This document shows positions 35,988 through 45,670 of a stretch of DNA of 64,000 nt, piece by piece. The notes beneath the pieces are model-generated. The model ran no database searches and was not told where the DNA came from. It was given only the letters and a program-made list of their open reading frames with translations. Numbering within the stretch: position 1 is the stretch's first letter; the number at the start of each line of letters is the position of its first letter. This DNA is from Opitutaceae bacterium (GTDB taxonomy: Bacteria > Verrucomicrobiota > Verrucomicrobiia > Opitutales > Opitutaceae): assembly GCA_016794785.1 (NCBI GenBank), contig JAEUHC010000017.1, forward strand, positions 1 to 64,000, given 5' to 3'. The position numbers were made by a program, and so were the translations under genes.

Positions 35988-36062
35988 GTAGCCCGCCTCG
36001 TGAGAGGCGGGATGGAATGGACTGTAAGTCCCGTCGATCCCTGCTCTCACGAGCAGGGCTAC
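35988..36062. repeat. GTAGC-bounded two-hairpin repeat between converging genes
   Basis: Stem CCCGCCTC-GTGA-GAGGCGGG and stem CCCTGCTC-TCAC-GAGCAGGG are bounded by GTAGC and GCTAC, so the whole unit can also fold end to end like a REPIN. It lies between prolyl oligopeptidase and the RND permease and may terminate both transcripts. Confidence 0.75.
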
Positions 36063-36066
36063 AAAC

Positions 36067-39000
36067 TCACTCCGCCGTCTTCGCCGCCGCGGCGGCCGCC
36101 TCGCGTTCGAATTCCTCGACCCGCTTCGGCGTCACGTAGCGGGCAAATTTCTCCATGAAGAGGTAGAACACCGGCGTAATGTAGAGCGTGAGGACCTGCG
36201 AGACCACGAGGCCGCCGCAGACCGCGAGGCCGAGGGTGCGCCGCGCATCCGCGCCCGCGCCGTGCCCGAGGGCGATCGGCAGCGTGCCGGCGAGCGCGGC
36301 GAGGGTGGTCATCATGATCGGCCGGAAGCGCACGATGCAGGCCTCGAAGATCGCATCCTCGGCGCTCACCCCGCGGGTGCGCCGCGCATCGAGCGTGAAG
36401 TCGATCATCATGATCGCGTTTTTCTTCACGATGCCGATGAGCATGATCAGGCCCACGTAGCCGTAGATGTTCAGCTCCTCGCCAAACGCCAGCAGCGTCA
36501 CGAGCGCGCCGAAGGTCGCCGAGGGCAGGCCGGAGAGAATGGTGAGCGGGTGGACGAAGTCCTCGTAGAGCACGCCGAGCACGATGTAGATGACCAGCAC
36601 GGCGATGAGCAGCGTCCAGCCCAGGCCTTGCAGCGAGCTGGCGAACGCCGCCGCGGTGCCTTGGAAGGTGCCGCTGACCGACGCGGGCAGCACCTCGCGC
36701 GCGATGCGCCCGATCTCGTCGGTCGCCTGGCTGAGCGCTGTGCCCGGCGCGAGGTTGAAGGTAATCGTGACCGCGGGGGTCTGGCCGAGGTGGGCGACCG
36801 TGAGCGGTCCGACCGATGGCTTGAACTTGGCCACGGCCTCCAGCGGGATGAGGTTGCCCGCGCGGTTGCGCAGGTGCAGCAGCGAGAGCGCCGCGGGATC
36901 GCGGAGGTATTTGGCGTCGAGCTCGAGGATGACGGCGTATTGGTTGGTCGAGGTGTAGATGGTCGAGATTTGGCGCGAGCCGAATCCGCTGTAGAGCGTG
37001 TCCTCGATTTGCTGCGCGGTAAGGCCGAGCGACGAGGCCTTGTCGCGATCGATCTCCACGATCATCTGGGGACTGGTGATCTGGAGATCGGAGTTCACGT
37101 CGATGAGGCCGGGGATCTCGCGCACACGGTCGAGCATCTGGGGCGTCACCCGATAGAGTTCATCAAGATCGGGGCCGTAGAGGGTGTATTGATAGACGGA
37201 GGAGGAGGAGCGCGAGCCGAGGCGGATGGCAGGCGGCACCTGGGGGAACACCTTCACGCCGGGGATGCCCGCGGTGGCGGCGCGCAACTGGCCGGCGATG
37301 ACGCTGGCGTGCGGCCGCTTCGAGCGGTCAATCAGGCCGGCGAACATGCGGCCGGTGTTGCCGCCGCTGCTGCCGCCGCGCGGCGAGGAGCCGGTGAAGC
37401 CCGAGACGTTGTCCACGTAGGGATTCTGCTTCACGGCGGTCAGAACCGCGGTCACGTAGCGCGTCATCGCGTCGAACGAGGCGTCCTGCGGGCCTTCGAT
37501 CGAAATGCTGAGGCGGCCGGAATCCTCGGTGGGGATGAAGCCCTTGGGCACCACGACGAGGAGCCAGAGCGTGAGGCCGACGGTCGCCGCCGCGATGATC
37601 AGCGTGGTCGCGCGCCAGCGCAGGGAGACGCGTAGGGTGCGCTCATAGGCGCGCACGCTCCACAGGAAGACATTTTCGAGCGCGGTGTAGATCATGCCGT
37701 GCTTCGCGTCGTGCCGCACCGGCTTGAGGAAACGGCTGCACAACATCGGCGTGAGCGTCAGGGAGACAAAGCCGGAGACCAGGATCGCCGCGCTGATCGT
37801 GACGGCGAACTCGTAGAGCAGCCGGCCCAGCACGCCGCCCATGAAGAGGACGGGGATGAAGACCGCGACGAGCGAGATCGTCATCGAGAGAATCGTGAAC
37901 CCGATCTCGCGCGAGCCTTTGAGGGCGGCGGCCATCGGCGATTCGCCCTTCTCGACGTGGCGCATGATGTTTTCGAGCATCACAATCGCGTCGTCCACGA
38001 CGAAGCCGACGGAGAGCGTGAGCGCCAGCAGCGAGATGTTGTCGATCGAGAAGTCGAAGAAATACATCACGCCGAACGTGCCGATGACCGAGATGGGCAT
38101 CGCGACGCCGGGGATGACCGTGGCGGAGAGCGAGCGCAGGAAGAGGAAGATCACGAGCACCACGAGGATGATCGCGAGGACGAGGGTGAACTTCACGTCG
38201 TCCACGGACTCTCGGATCGAGACGGAACGATCGACGAAGAGCTCGAGGTTGATCGAGGCGGGCAATTGCGCGCGAAAGGCGGGGAGAAGTTCCTTGATGG
38301 AGTCGACGACCTTGATGGTGTTGGTCCCCGGCTGCCGCTGGATCGACAGCATGATGGTGCGGGTGTGCTTGTCGGCGAACGAGGGATCCTCGACGCCGTC
38401 GCGGAAGCGCGGGTCGAACCAGCTGCCGGATTTTTCGTTCTCCACGCTGTCGATGACCTTGGCGACGTCGTTGAGGCGGACGGCGGCGCCGTTGCGGTAG
38501 GTGACGATGATTTTGCCGAACTCCTCCGCGCGCTTGAGCTGGCCGGTGGCGACGAGGGTGGTGGACTTGTAGGTGCCGTCGACGACGCCGGCGGGGAGGT
38601 TGGGGTTGTTGGCCTCCAGGGCGGTGCGCACCTCGTCGATGCCGATGCCGCGGGCGGCGAGGGCCCGGGGATCGATGCGCACGCGGACGGCGTATTTCTG
38701 CGAGCCGAAGATGTTCACCTGGGCCACGCCGTCCACGGTCGAGATGCGCTGCGCGAGGATGGTCTCGGCCCATTCGTTGACTTCGGAGAGCGCCACGGTC
38801 TCCGAGGTGAGGGCGATGAGGAGGATGGAGTCGTCGGCGGGGTTGGATTTGCGCGCCGAGGGCGGATTGGGCATGTCGCGCGGGAGGCGGCGCTGCACGG
38901 CGGCGATGGCGGATTGCACGTCCTGCGCGGCGCCATCGATGTTCCGATCCAGGTTGAACTGGATTGAGATCGAGGTGCTCCCGAGCGAGCTGACCGAGGT

Positions 39001-39240
39001 CATCGAGTCGATGCCGGGAATGGAGGAGAACTGCTGCTCCATCGGCGTGGCGACGGAGGCGGCCATCGTCTCCGGGCTCGCGCCGGGCAGGCTGGCGGAG
39101 ACGGAGATGGTGGGGAAATCGACGTTGGGCAGATCGCTGACGGGGAGGCGCTGGTAGGCCATCCAGCCGAACAGCGTGATCGCCGCGGTGATGAGGGTCG
39201 TCATCACCGGGCGACGGATGAAGGCTTCGGGAATGTTCAT
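36067..39240 (-). CDS. RND multidrug efflux permease (MdtB/MdtC-like)
   Basis: This 1057-residue inner-membrane proton antiporter begins MNIPEAFIRRPVMTTLITAA, typical of HAE1 permeases. The proton-relay residues are visible: the Asp pair in VGFVVDDAIVMLENI (fourth span) and Lys in IGIVKKNAIMMIDF (tenth span), the latter in the MdtBC/CzcA-like wording. The two periplasmic porter regions and twelve spans fit a full-length protein. It overlaps the adaptor gene as ATGA, so the pair forms an operon. No TolC-like outer-membrane factor lies nearby, so it probably uses one encoded elsewhere. Substrates are unknown. Confidence 0.96.
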   Translation of the reverse strand: MNIPEAFIRRPVMTTLITAAITLFGWMAYQRLPVSDLPNVDFPTISVSASLPGASPETMAASVATPMEQQFSSIPGIDSMTSVSSLGSTSISIQFNLDRNIDGAAQDVQSAIAAVQRRLPRDMPNPPSARKSNPADDSILLIALTSETVALSEVNEWAETILAQRISTVDGVAQVNIFGSQKYAVRVRIDPRALAARGIGIDEVRTALEANNPNLPAGVVDGTYKSTTLVATGQLKRAEEFGKIIVTYRNGAAVRLNDVAKVIDSVENEKSGSWFDPRFRDGVEDPSFADKHTRTIMLSIQRQPGTNTIKVVDSIKELLPAFRAQLPASINLELFVDRSVSIRESVDDVKFTLVLAIILVVLVIFLFLRSLSATVIPGVAMPISVIGTFGVMYFFDFSIDNISLLALTLSVGFVVDDAIVMLENIMRHVEKGESPMAAALKGSREIGFTILSMTISLVAVFIPVLFMGGVLGRLLYEFAVTISAAILVSGFVSLTLTPMLCSRFLKPVRHDAKHGMIYTALENVFLWSVRAYERTLRVSLRWRATTLIIAAATVGLTLWLLVVVPKGFIPTEDSGRLSISIEGPQDASFDAMTRYVTAVLTAVKQNPYVDNVSGFTGSSPRGGSSGGNTGRMFAGLIDRSKRPHASVIAGQLRAATAGIPGVKVFPQVPPAIRLGSRSSSSVYQYTLYGPDLDELYRVTPQMLDRVREIPGLIDVNSDLQITSPQMIVEIDRDKASSLGLTAQQIEDTLYSGFGSRQISTIYTSTNQYAVILELDAKYLRDPAALSLLHLRNRAGNLIPLEAVAKFKPSVGPLTVAHLGQTPAVTITFNLAPGTALSQATDEIGRIAREVLPASVSGTFQGTAAAFASSLQGLGWTLLIAVLVIYIVLGVLYEDFVHPLTILSGLPSATFGALVTLLAFGEELNIYGYVGLIMLIGIVKKNAIMMIDFTLDARRTRGVSAEDAIFEACIVRFRPIMMTTLAALAGTLPIALGHGAGADARRTLGLAVCGGLVVSQVLTLYITPVFYLFMEKFARYVTPKRVEEFEREAAAAAAKTAE

Positions 39241-40439
39241 GGCGACTGCTTCTTTTCCTGCGACTTTTCGCCGCCTTTCTTCTTGCCGGTCTTGGCCGGG
39301 CCGCTGGCGGACTGTTTGATCTCGACGGGGCGGCCGGGGACGACGCGGAGCTGGCCCTCGATCACGACGCTCTCGCCCTCGGTGAGGCCGCGGGCGATGA
39401 CGACCTCGCCGCCGTGGTGGCGTTCGACGGTGACAGGGCGGAGTTCGGCAGTCTTGTCGGCTTTGACCACGTAAACATATTGCCCGGTCTGGGAGGTTTG
39501 GAGCGCGCTGCCGGGCACGGTGAGGGCCTCGGGAGCCGCCAAGGTGACGGTGACGCTCACAAACTGCGCGGGCCAGAGCCGCTCGGCGGTGTTGGCAAAG
39601 GTGCCCTTGAGCCGGAGCGTGCCGGTGGCGGCATCGACGGTGTTGTCGATGAACGTCAGCTCACCGTGCTCGGGCGCCTCGTCATTGCCCGGCGGCACAG
39701 CGCTGACCTTGATGGTGCCGCTCGCGCGGTAGCGGTTGAGCGGGCCGAGGTATTGCTGCGGGACGCCGAACGTCACGTAGATGGGGCTGAGCTGGTTGAT
39801 GGTGACGAGGACGCCGCCCGCCTCGTTGGCGCGAACCAGATCGCCTTCGCGCACGGGCATGTGGCCGGTGCGGCCGGCGAGGGGCGCGCGGATGGAGCAA
39901 TATTCGAGCTGGAGCCGCGCGCTCGCGACCTTCGATTCGCCGGAGAGCGCCTCCGCCTCGAGGCTGCGGGCGGTGTCGGAGATTTTCTCGAACTGCTCCT
40001 TGGAGATCATCTGATCGGTGGAGAGGGCCTTGTAGCGCGCGACCTGAGTGCGGGCGGATTCGAGCTGGACGCGGACCTTGTGGAGGTCGGCCTCGGCGGT
40101 CACGAGGGCGTTCTGGAAAGGCCGCGGGTCGATCTCGAAGAGCAGATCGCCCTGTTGCACGCTCTGGCCTTCCTTGATGGCGATGCGCTGGAGCACGCCC
40201 GTGACCTGCGAGCGCACGATGGTCCCGCGGATGGGCTCTACGGCGCCGATGGCGTCGATCGCGAGCGGCACGGCCTTGAGGGTGGCGGGGGCGACGAGCA
40301 CGGGCGCGGCGGCTGCGCCCTTGGCCTTGGTCGCCGGGCCGGCGGGTTGGGAATCGCCGCAGCCGCCTAGCAGCGCGGCGAGGGCGAGGGCAGGGAGGGA
40401 GACGAGGTGGTGGCGTCGCCGGAGCGAAATCGACAGCAT
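39237..40439 (-). CDS. RND efflux periplasmic adaptor lipoprotein (MdtA-like)
   Basis: The 400-residue product has a lipoprotein signal (LALAALLGGC, lipobox LGGC), then the hairpin and lipoyl halves (VEPIRGTIVRSQVTGVLQRI and YCSIRAPLAGRTGHMPVREG). A beta-barrel domain (DNTVDAATGTLRLKGTFAN) and a membrane-proximal domain follow, and the C-terminus is Lys-rich (KKKGGEKSQEKK). It links the permease to an outer-membrane channel. The ATG at 40439 begins the signal; a longer upstream frame is not protein-like. It is the first gene of the efflux operon, divergent from the metallopeptidase pair. Confidence 0.94.
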   Translation of the reverse strand: MLSISLRRRHHLVSLPALALAALLGGCGDSQPAGPATKAKGAAAAPVLVAPATLKAVPLAIDAIGAVEPIRGTIVRSQVTGVLQRIAIKEGQSVQQGDLLFEIDPRPFQNALVTAEADLHKVRVQLESARTQVARYKALSTDQMISKEQFEKISDTARSLEAEALSGESKVASARLQLEYCSIRAPLAGRTGHMPVREGDLVRANEAGGVLVTINQLSPIYVTFGVPQQYLGPLNRYRASGTIKVSAVPPGNDEAPEHGELTFIDNTVDAATGTLRLKGTFANTAERLWPAQFVSVTVTLAAPEALTVPGSALQTSQTGQYVYVVKADKTAELRPVTVERHHGGEVVIARGLTEGESVVIEGQLRVVPGRPVEIKQSASGPAKTGKKKGGEKSQEKKQSP

Positions 40440-40623
40440 AATGGATCGAGGAAGGGGGCGGCGAAGGGACAGTTGAAAAAAATCCGCCGGACGCGGCGAA
40501 AGTGCTAGCTGGGGCGTGTGCGCAAGATTTGTCAAAGCCGGGAGTAAGACGCGGCGGGAGCGAAAATGGCGCGCGATTCCGCAGTTGCCGCCCGGCGCGC
40601 GGTGATTTTTCGTCTGGCGCGCG

Positions 40624-42303
40624 ATGATCCCCTTCCGCTGCGTCCGATTTTGGCTGACGACTGCCTTGGCCGCGGTGCCGGCCCTGGCCGCGACCCCGGG
40701 CGAGCCGCTCGCCGCCATCGACGACAACTGGCGTCACATCCGCTCGCCGAACTTCGAACTCTACACCCACGCGCGCGAATACGAGTCGCGCACGCTGCTC
40801 CACGATCTCGAGCTGCTGCGCGCGCTGTTTCTCGGCCGTTTCAAGCTCAAGGAGCGCGCCAAGCTGGACGTGACCGTCTATCTCTTCCGCCACCTGAAGG
40901 ATTTCCACGCCTATGCGCCGCGTGGCATGGAGCAGTCCGACACCAAGGGCTTCTACCAGGCCTCGCCCGACCGCGCGATCATCAACCTCGCGCCCATCGA
41001 GGATTGGGACGGGGCGCAGCGCCTCGTCTTCCACGAATATGTCCACCATCTCTTCCGCATCACGGAGCAGGAGCCGCCGGTGTGGTTCAACGAGGGCATG
41101 GCCGAGCTGTTCTCCGCCATCCGCGAGGAGAGGGGCCAGCTCGAGATCGGCCAGCCGCACATCGGGCGCATCGCCACGCTCCAGACGGAGAAGCTGCTGC
41201 CGCTGGAAACACTTTTCTCGGTCACGCATGATTCTCCGATCTACCGCGGCAAGGCGCATGCCGGCATCTTCTACGCGCAGTCGTGGGCGCTGCTGCACTA
41301 TTGGAATTTCGGCGAGTCGAAGCTGCCGAAGGACTCGGTCGCGAAGTTCACGCTCGTCGCCAGCAACCCGCAGCTCGCGCCCCCGGGTTTCGATCTGCGA
41401 GCGTATTTCAAGCAGTGCTTCGGGATGGATTACCCCGACATGGTGAAGCGCCTCGAGCGCTACGTGAGCGGCGGGCGCTACCGCTTCGGCAAGCTGCCCA
41501 TCCCCGAGGTGCCCAAGGCCGCGAGTTACGCCGCGCGCCCTGTGCCGCGGGAGGAATTGCGCCTGCGCCTAGCGGAGCTCGCGCTGCGCACGACGCGGTC
41601 GTCGATGGGGGCGTTCATGCTGGTCGATGCCGCGGCGAAACCCGGCGCGGAGCCGCGGATCTTCGAGGCGCTCGGTGCGGCCGCGATCACCGATCAGGAT
41701 CCCGCCAAGGCCCGCGATCGGTGGGAGCAGGCGGTCGCCGCGGGCACGACCAACATCGCCGTGCTGCGCGAGCTGGGGTTGCTGGAGAGCCGCGAGTGGT
41801 TTCAGGAATTCAATCACGATTTCCGCCTGCCGCTCGAGAGCGTGGAGCGCCTGCGCGAGCGCCTCACGCGCGCCATCCAGCTGGAACCGGAGCAGACCGC
41901 GGCCTACGAGATGCTGGCGTGGGTCGAGGCGTATGCGGAGGCGCCGATTTTTCCCAACGTTAACGTGGTCCAGACTCGCTTCCCCCTGTTGCGGCAGCAG
42001 GCCCGCACCTTGGTCGCCTTGGCCCTTGTGCGGGCCAGGGCTGGTCAGCGAGACGATGCGAAAAGGGTGCTTGGTGATTTGGACAAGCTGGAGTGGGACG
42101 ACTGGGCGGTCAACGCGGGCGAGGTTGTGCTGGCGAAGCTGGAGAATCGCATGCCGCGGCGGAGGGCGCGGCCAGACAATGCGCGCGAGAACACAGCCGA
42201 GATATCCGCCGACGCGAAAAATTTCGGGCCGAGGCTGAAAGTGCCTTCGATCGAGCTGTCCGAGGAGCTCTTGACTGCGCCCGCTGCAAATAAACAGCGA
42301 TGA
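40624..42303 (+). CDS. Exported gluzincin-type metallopeptidase-like protein (DUF1570-like)
   Basis: The 559-residue protein has a signal peptide (FWLTTALAAVPALAA) and an N-terminal segment IRSPNFELYTHARE shared with its downstream paralogue. The zinc motif HEYVH is at residues 137-141, with the third-ligand region WFNEGMAELF at about 154-163. The C-terminal 250 residues are helical and TPR-like. It probably acts as a periplasmic zinc peptidase or scaffold; substrate unknown. The stop overlaps the next gene as ATGA, so the two are co-translated. Confidence 0.8.
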   Translation: MIPFRCVRFWLTTALAAVPALAATPGEPLAAIDDNWRHIRSPNFELYTHAREYESRTLLHDLELLRALFLGRFKLKERAKLDVTVYLFRHLKDFHAYAPRGMEQSDTKGFYQASPDRAIINLAPIEDWDGAQRLVFHEYVHHLFRITEQEPPVWFNEGMAELFSAIREERGQLEIGQPHIGRIATLQTEKLLPLETLFSVTHDSPIYRGKAHAGIFYAQSWALLHYWNFGESKLPKDSVAKFTLVASNPQLAPPGFDLRAYFKQCFGMDYPDMVKRLERYVSGGRYRFGKLPIPEVPKAASYAARPVPREELRLRLAELALRTTRSSMGAFMLVDAAAKPGAEPRIFEALGAAAITDQDPAKARDRWEQAVAAGTTNIAVLRELGLLESREWFQEFNHDFRLPLESVERLRERLTRAIQLEPEQTAAYEMLAWVEAYAEAPIFPNVNVVQTRFPLLRQQARTLVALALVRARAGQRDDAKRVLGDLDKLEWDDWAVNAGEVVLAKLENRMPRRRARPDNARENTAEISADAKNFGPRLKVPSIELSEELLTAPAANKQR

Positions 42304-43853
42304 ACATGGCAATCCCCAGGTTGATCAGGGCAGGCTGGATGCTTTGGGCGGCGATTATGGCTGGCGATTCACGCGCGGCTGCCGCGGAGCAGACCGTGCA
42401 GATGTCTCCCTTCGAGGTGAGCGCGAACAGCGTGGAATTCCAAGGCTGGGAGCGGTTCTCATCACCTAACTTCATCATCTACACCGACGCCAAACCCAGG
42501 GAGGCCGAGCAGGTCCTGCGGCAGATGGAGATGCTGCATGTGATGGCGCAGCGTTACTTCAGGCGTGAAGCGATCCGGCGCTCCCCGATGATCTTTGTCC
42601 TGCCCACCGCGCGCTCCGATTGGCGTAAAATAGAGAGCAAGAGTGGTGTGCAATGGCGGGTGGCGATTTCAGATCCAGCTCACACGCTCGCCGACCTGAT
42701 CGTCGCGCATTACGACTGGCAGGAAAATTTGATGCTGGTTTTCCACGAGTTGGGGCGCGCTGAGCTCCGTTGGTTGAATCTGCCCGAACCATTGTGGTTT
42801 CAGCGCGGGGTCATGGCCTTTTTCGGGGCGGCGGCGTTTGATCGGGAAAAGGTTTCCTTGGGGCATATCAGTGTGACGGCTCAAAATGTCGTCCACCAAG
42901 GGTGGCTCCCTTGGGACGCCCTCTTCAGGGTTACCTTTCAATCGCCGGAGTATGTGAAGTCTGACCTCATCGGCCGGCTGAACGGACACAGCATGATCTT
43001 TGTGCAGCACCTGCTCACGCATCCTGAACCTGAATGGGCCGAGCGGCTGCTTGAATGGCTGGCGATCACAGAGGCTGGCACGATGATCACGGAGGCGGAG
43101 TTCATCCGAATCTTTGGCAAGGGCTGGAAAGAGTGGGAAAAGATGCTCGATGGCTACCTGCGCACCGGAAGATATAGGATCAGTTCGCTGAGTTTTCCAA
43201 AAGATGCGCTGGGCATCGTGACGACTCGTGTCGCTCCCCCGGTGCGGGAGATGCGTGAGCTTTTCATTCTTGTCCAGATTCTCAACCAAGTCCACGCGCC
43301 GGAGAGCAAACAGGCGCTCGCGGGCATCCTGGCAAGAGGGCTGCGTGCCGAATCGCTTCGCGAGCTGCTCGTCGAGGCTTGCCTTGCGAGGGGGCACGCG
43401 GACTTGGCCTTGGTCGAACTTCGCCGGATTATCGCCGCTGGCACAACCAGCGCCGATGTGTATGCGCTCGCCGCCGCGCTGGAGTTCAAGGCCCATGTGC
43501 CGGATATATCCCTGCGCAGCCGCCTTGAATCTGCGGATGCGCACGCTTGGTCGGCCAAGGCGCTGGAACTGGAGCCCCGCCATCGCGAAGCAAACCGTGT
43601 GGCGGCCTGGGTCGGGGCACTGGCACCTGTGGTCGATTCCTCGAACGTGGAATCGATTAAACATGCCTACCGGCGAATGGCCGGTGAGGCTTCCACCGGT
43701 GAAGTAGTGGCGGCACTGGCGGTGGCGATGCAGCGCTCAGGTGATGACATGACGGCGCGGCTGTTGGCCCAAAAACTGGTTGAGTCGCCCTATTCCGCGC
43801 GTGAGGTTCGGGCCATCGGGTCCGCTTTGCTCGCGGAGTTGAAGGCACCATAG
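42300..43853 (+). CDS. Paralogue of the upstream metallopeptidase with a broken zinc site
   Basis: The 517-residue product has a signal (MLWAAIMAGDSRAAAAE), then the mature start VQMSPFEVSANS and FSSPNFIIYTDAKPRE, which aligns with the upstream protein. The zinc motif is degraded from HEYVH to HELGR (residues 149-153), and WFNEGMAELF has become WFQRGVMAFF, so the second His and the Glu ligand are both gone. The fold and helical tail are retained. It therefore looks like a pseudo-enzyme, perhaps a regulator or binding partner. Composition is somewhat less GC-rich than the paralogue. An alternative start is the ATG at 42306. Confidence 0.78.
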   Translation: MNMAIPRLIRAGWMLWAAIMAGDSRAAAAEQTVQMSPFEVSANSVEFQGWERFSSPNFIIYTDAKPREAEQVLRQMEMLHVMAQRYFRREAIRRSPMIFVLPTARSDWRKIESKSGVQWRVAISDPAHTLADLIVAHYDWQENLMLVFHELGRAELRWLNLPEPLWFQRGVMAFFGAAAFDREKVSLGHISVTAQNVVHQGWLPWDALFRVTFQSPEYVKSDLIGRLNGHSMIFVQHLLTHPEPEWAERLLEWLAITEAGTMITEAEFIRIFGKGWKEWEKMLDGYLRTGRYRISSLSFPKDALGIVTTRVAPPVREMRELFILVQILNQVHAPESKQALAGILARGLRAESLRELLVEACLARGHADLALVELRRIIAAGTTSADVYALAAALEFKAHVPDISLRSRLESADAHAWSAKALELEPRHREANRVAAWVGALAPVVDSSNVESIKHAYRRMAGEASTGEVVAALAVAMQRSGDDMTARLLAQKLVESPYSAREVRAIGSALLAELKAP

Positions 43854-43979
43854 GACCAAGGCGGGGAATGGAGCGGTTTGACCGGGGACGAACCCCGCGG
43901 CGAGTCGGCGAACCTTACGCCACACCTTTCCCTTGCCAGCCCGGCTCGCGCCGATTTCCCTCGGAACCATTTTTCTCCG

Positions 43980-45569
43980 ATGAAAGTCCTCGTTGCCGAC
44001 AAGATCTCACCCAAGGGAGTCGCCTTTCTGCGCCAGCAGCCGGGCATTGAAGTGATCGAGGCCTACGGCTCGTCTCCGGAGAAGGTGCTGGAGTTGGTCA
44101 AGGACGTCCACGCCATCGCCGTGCGTTCGGAAACCAAGATCACGGCCGAGGTCTTCAAGGCCGCGCCGCTCCTCAAGGTCGTCGGCCGCGCCGGCGTGGG
44201 CGTGGACAACGTCGATGTCGAGGCCGCCACCAACCATGGCGTCGTCGTCATGAACACCCCGGCGGGCAACACCATCGCAACCGCCGAGCTGACCTTCACC
44301 CACATCCTTTGCGGGGCGCGCCCCGTGCCGCAGGCCGCCGCGTCGATGAAGACCGGCCAATGGGACCGGAAGAGTTTCTCGGGCATCGAGCTTTTCCGCA
44401 AAACCCTCGGCATCGTCGGCCTTGGCCGCATCGGCGGCGAGGTCGCCAAGCGTGCGCAGGCCTTCGGCATGAAGGTGCTGGCCTACGATCCATATCTCGC
44501 GCCGAGCCGCGCCAAGGCGATGCAGGTCGAGGGCGTGACGCTCGACGAACTCCTCAAGCAGTCGGACTACATCACGGTCCACATGCCGATGACTGACGAC
44601 ACGCACTACATGATCGACGAGGCGGCCTTTGCGAAGTGCAAGAAGGGTGTCCGCATCTTCAACTGCGCCCGTGGCGGCATCATCAAGGAAACGGCCCTCA
44701 TCGCCGCCCTCAAGAGCGGCCAGGTCGCCGCCGCCGGCCTCGACGTGTTTGAGGACGAACCACTGGCCAAGGAGAGCGAGTTTCGCGCGCTGCCCAACGT
44801 CGTCCTCACGCCCCACCTCGGCGCCTCGACCGCCGAGGCCCAGGAATCCGTCGGTATCGAGATCGCCGAGCAGATCGCCGATGTGCTCAACGGCGGCGTG
44901 ATCCGCAATGCCGTCAACGTCCCTTCCATCGACGCCACAGCGCTCAAGGTCCTCGGGCCCTATCTCGATCTGGGCGCCAAGCTCGGCACCCTCGTCCAGC
45001 AGATCGCGCCCGCGCAGATTGCGCAGCTCCGCATCACCTACTGGGGCAAGCTCGTCGAGCTCGACGTCAACGCCGTCACGCGAGCCATCGAGCGCGGCTT
45101 CCTCCGCCGCATCAGCGGCGACGAGGTCAACTTCGTCAACGCCCCCGTCCTGATCGAGCGCCTCGGCATCCGCGCCGAGGTCGTGAAGTCCACCGACGCC
45201 GCCGATTACACTGAACTCATCCAGGTCGAGGCCGTCGCGCCCGACGGGAAGAGCTACCTGGCCACCGGCACGCTCATCGGCAAAGCCAACCTTCCGCGCA
45301 TCGTCGGCATCAACGGCCGCGAGGTCGAGGTCGCCGCCGAGGGCAAGCTCCTCGTCCTTGAGAACGTGGACCAGCCCGGCATGGTCGGCGCCGTCGGCAC
45401 GCTGCTCGGCAAGGACAAGGTCAACATCGCTGACATGTCCCTCTCGCGCCTCACGCCCGGCGGCACCGCCTACATGGTCGTGCGCGTGGACACCGAGCCG
45501 AGCGAGTCCGCCCGCAAGGAAATCAAGGGCCACCCCGCGATCAAGATGGCGAAGTTTGTGCAGCTATGA
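43980..45569 (+). CDS. serA: D-3-phosphoglycerate dehydrogenase
   Basis: The 529-residue product catalyses the first step of serine biosynthesis, oxidising 3-phosphoglycerate with NAD. It starts MKVLVADKISPKGVAFL. The Rossmann motif is GLGRIGGEVAKRAQAFG, the substrate loop VGRAGVGVDN, and the catalytic region RGGIIKETAL with TPHLGASTAEA. The long form includes an intervening ASB domain and a C-terminal ACT domain (LLVLENVDQPGMVGAVGTLL), which suggests allosteric control by serine. The upstream in-frame extension to 43878 is not conserved in character. A REP-like element separates it from plsY. Confidence 0.97.
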   Translation: MKVLVADKISPKGVAFLRQQPGIEVIEAYGSSPEKVLELVKDVHAIAVRSETKITAEVFKAAPLLKVVGRAGVGVDNVDVEAATNHGVVVMNTPAGNTIATAELTFTHILCGARPVPQAAASMKTGQWDRKSFSGIELFRKTLGIVGLGRIGGEVAKRAQAFGMKVLAYDPYLAPSRAKAMQVEGVTLDELLKQSDYITVHMPMTDDTHYMIDEAAFAKCKKGVRIFNCARGGIIKETALIAALKSGQVAAAGLDVFEDEPLAKESEFRALPNVVLTPHLGASTAEAQESVGIEIAEQIADVLNGGVIRNAVNVPSIDATALKVLGPYLDLGAKLGTLVQQIAPAQIAQLRITYWGKLVELDVNAVTRAIERGFLRRISGDEVNFVNAPVLIERLGIRAEVVKSTDAADYTELIQVEAVAPDGKSYLATGTLIGKANLPRIVGINGREVEVAAEGKLLVLENVDQPGMVGAVGTLLGKDKVNIADMSLSRLTPGGTAYMVVRVDTEPSESARKEIKGHPAIKMAKFVQL

Positions 45570-45670
45570 AGCAACCCGTCGCGAACCTTGCCATGAGGTG
45601 GGGCCGTCTCTCCGAGCCGGCCTGGGTTCGCGGCTGCGTTTGTTCTTCATCAGCGGGCGTTCGCCAGTCC

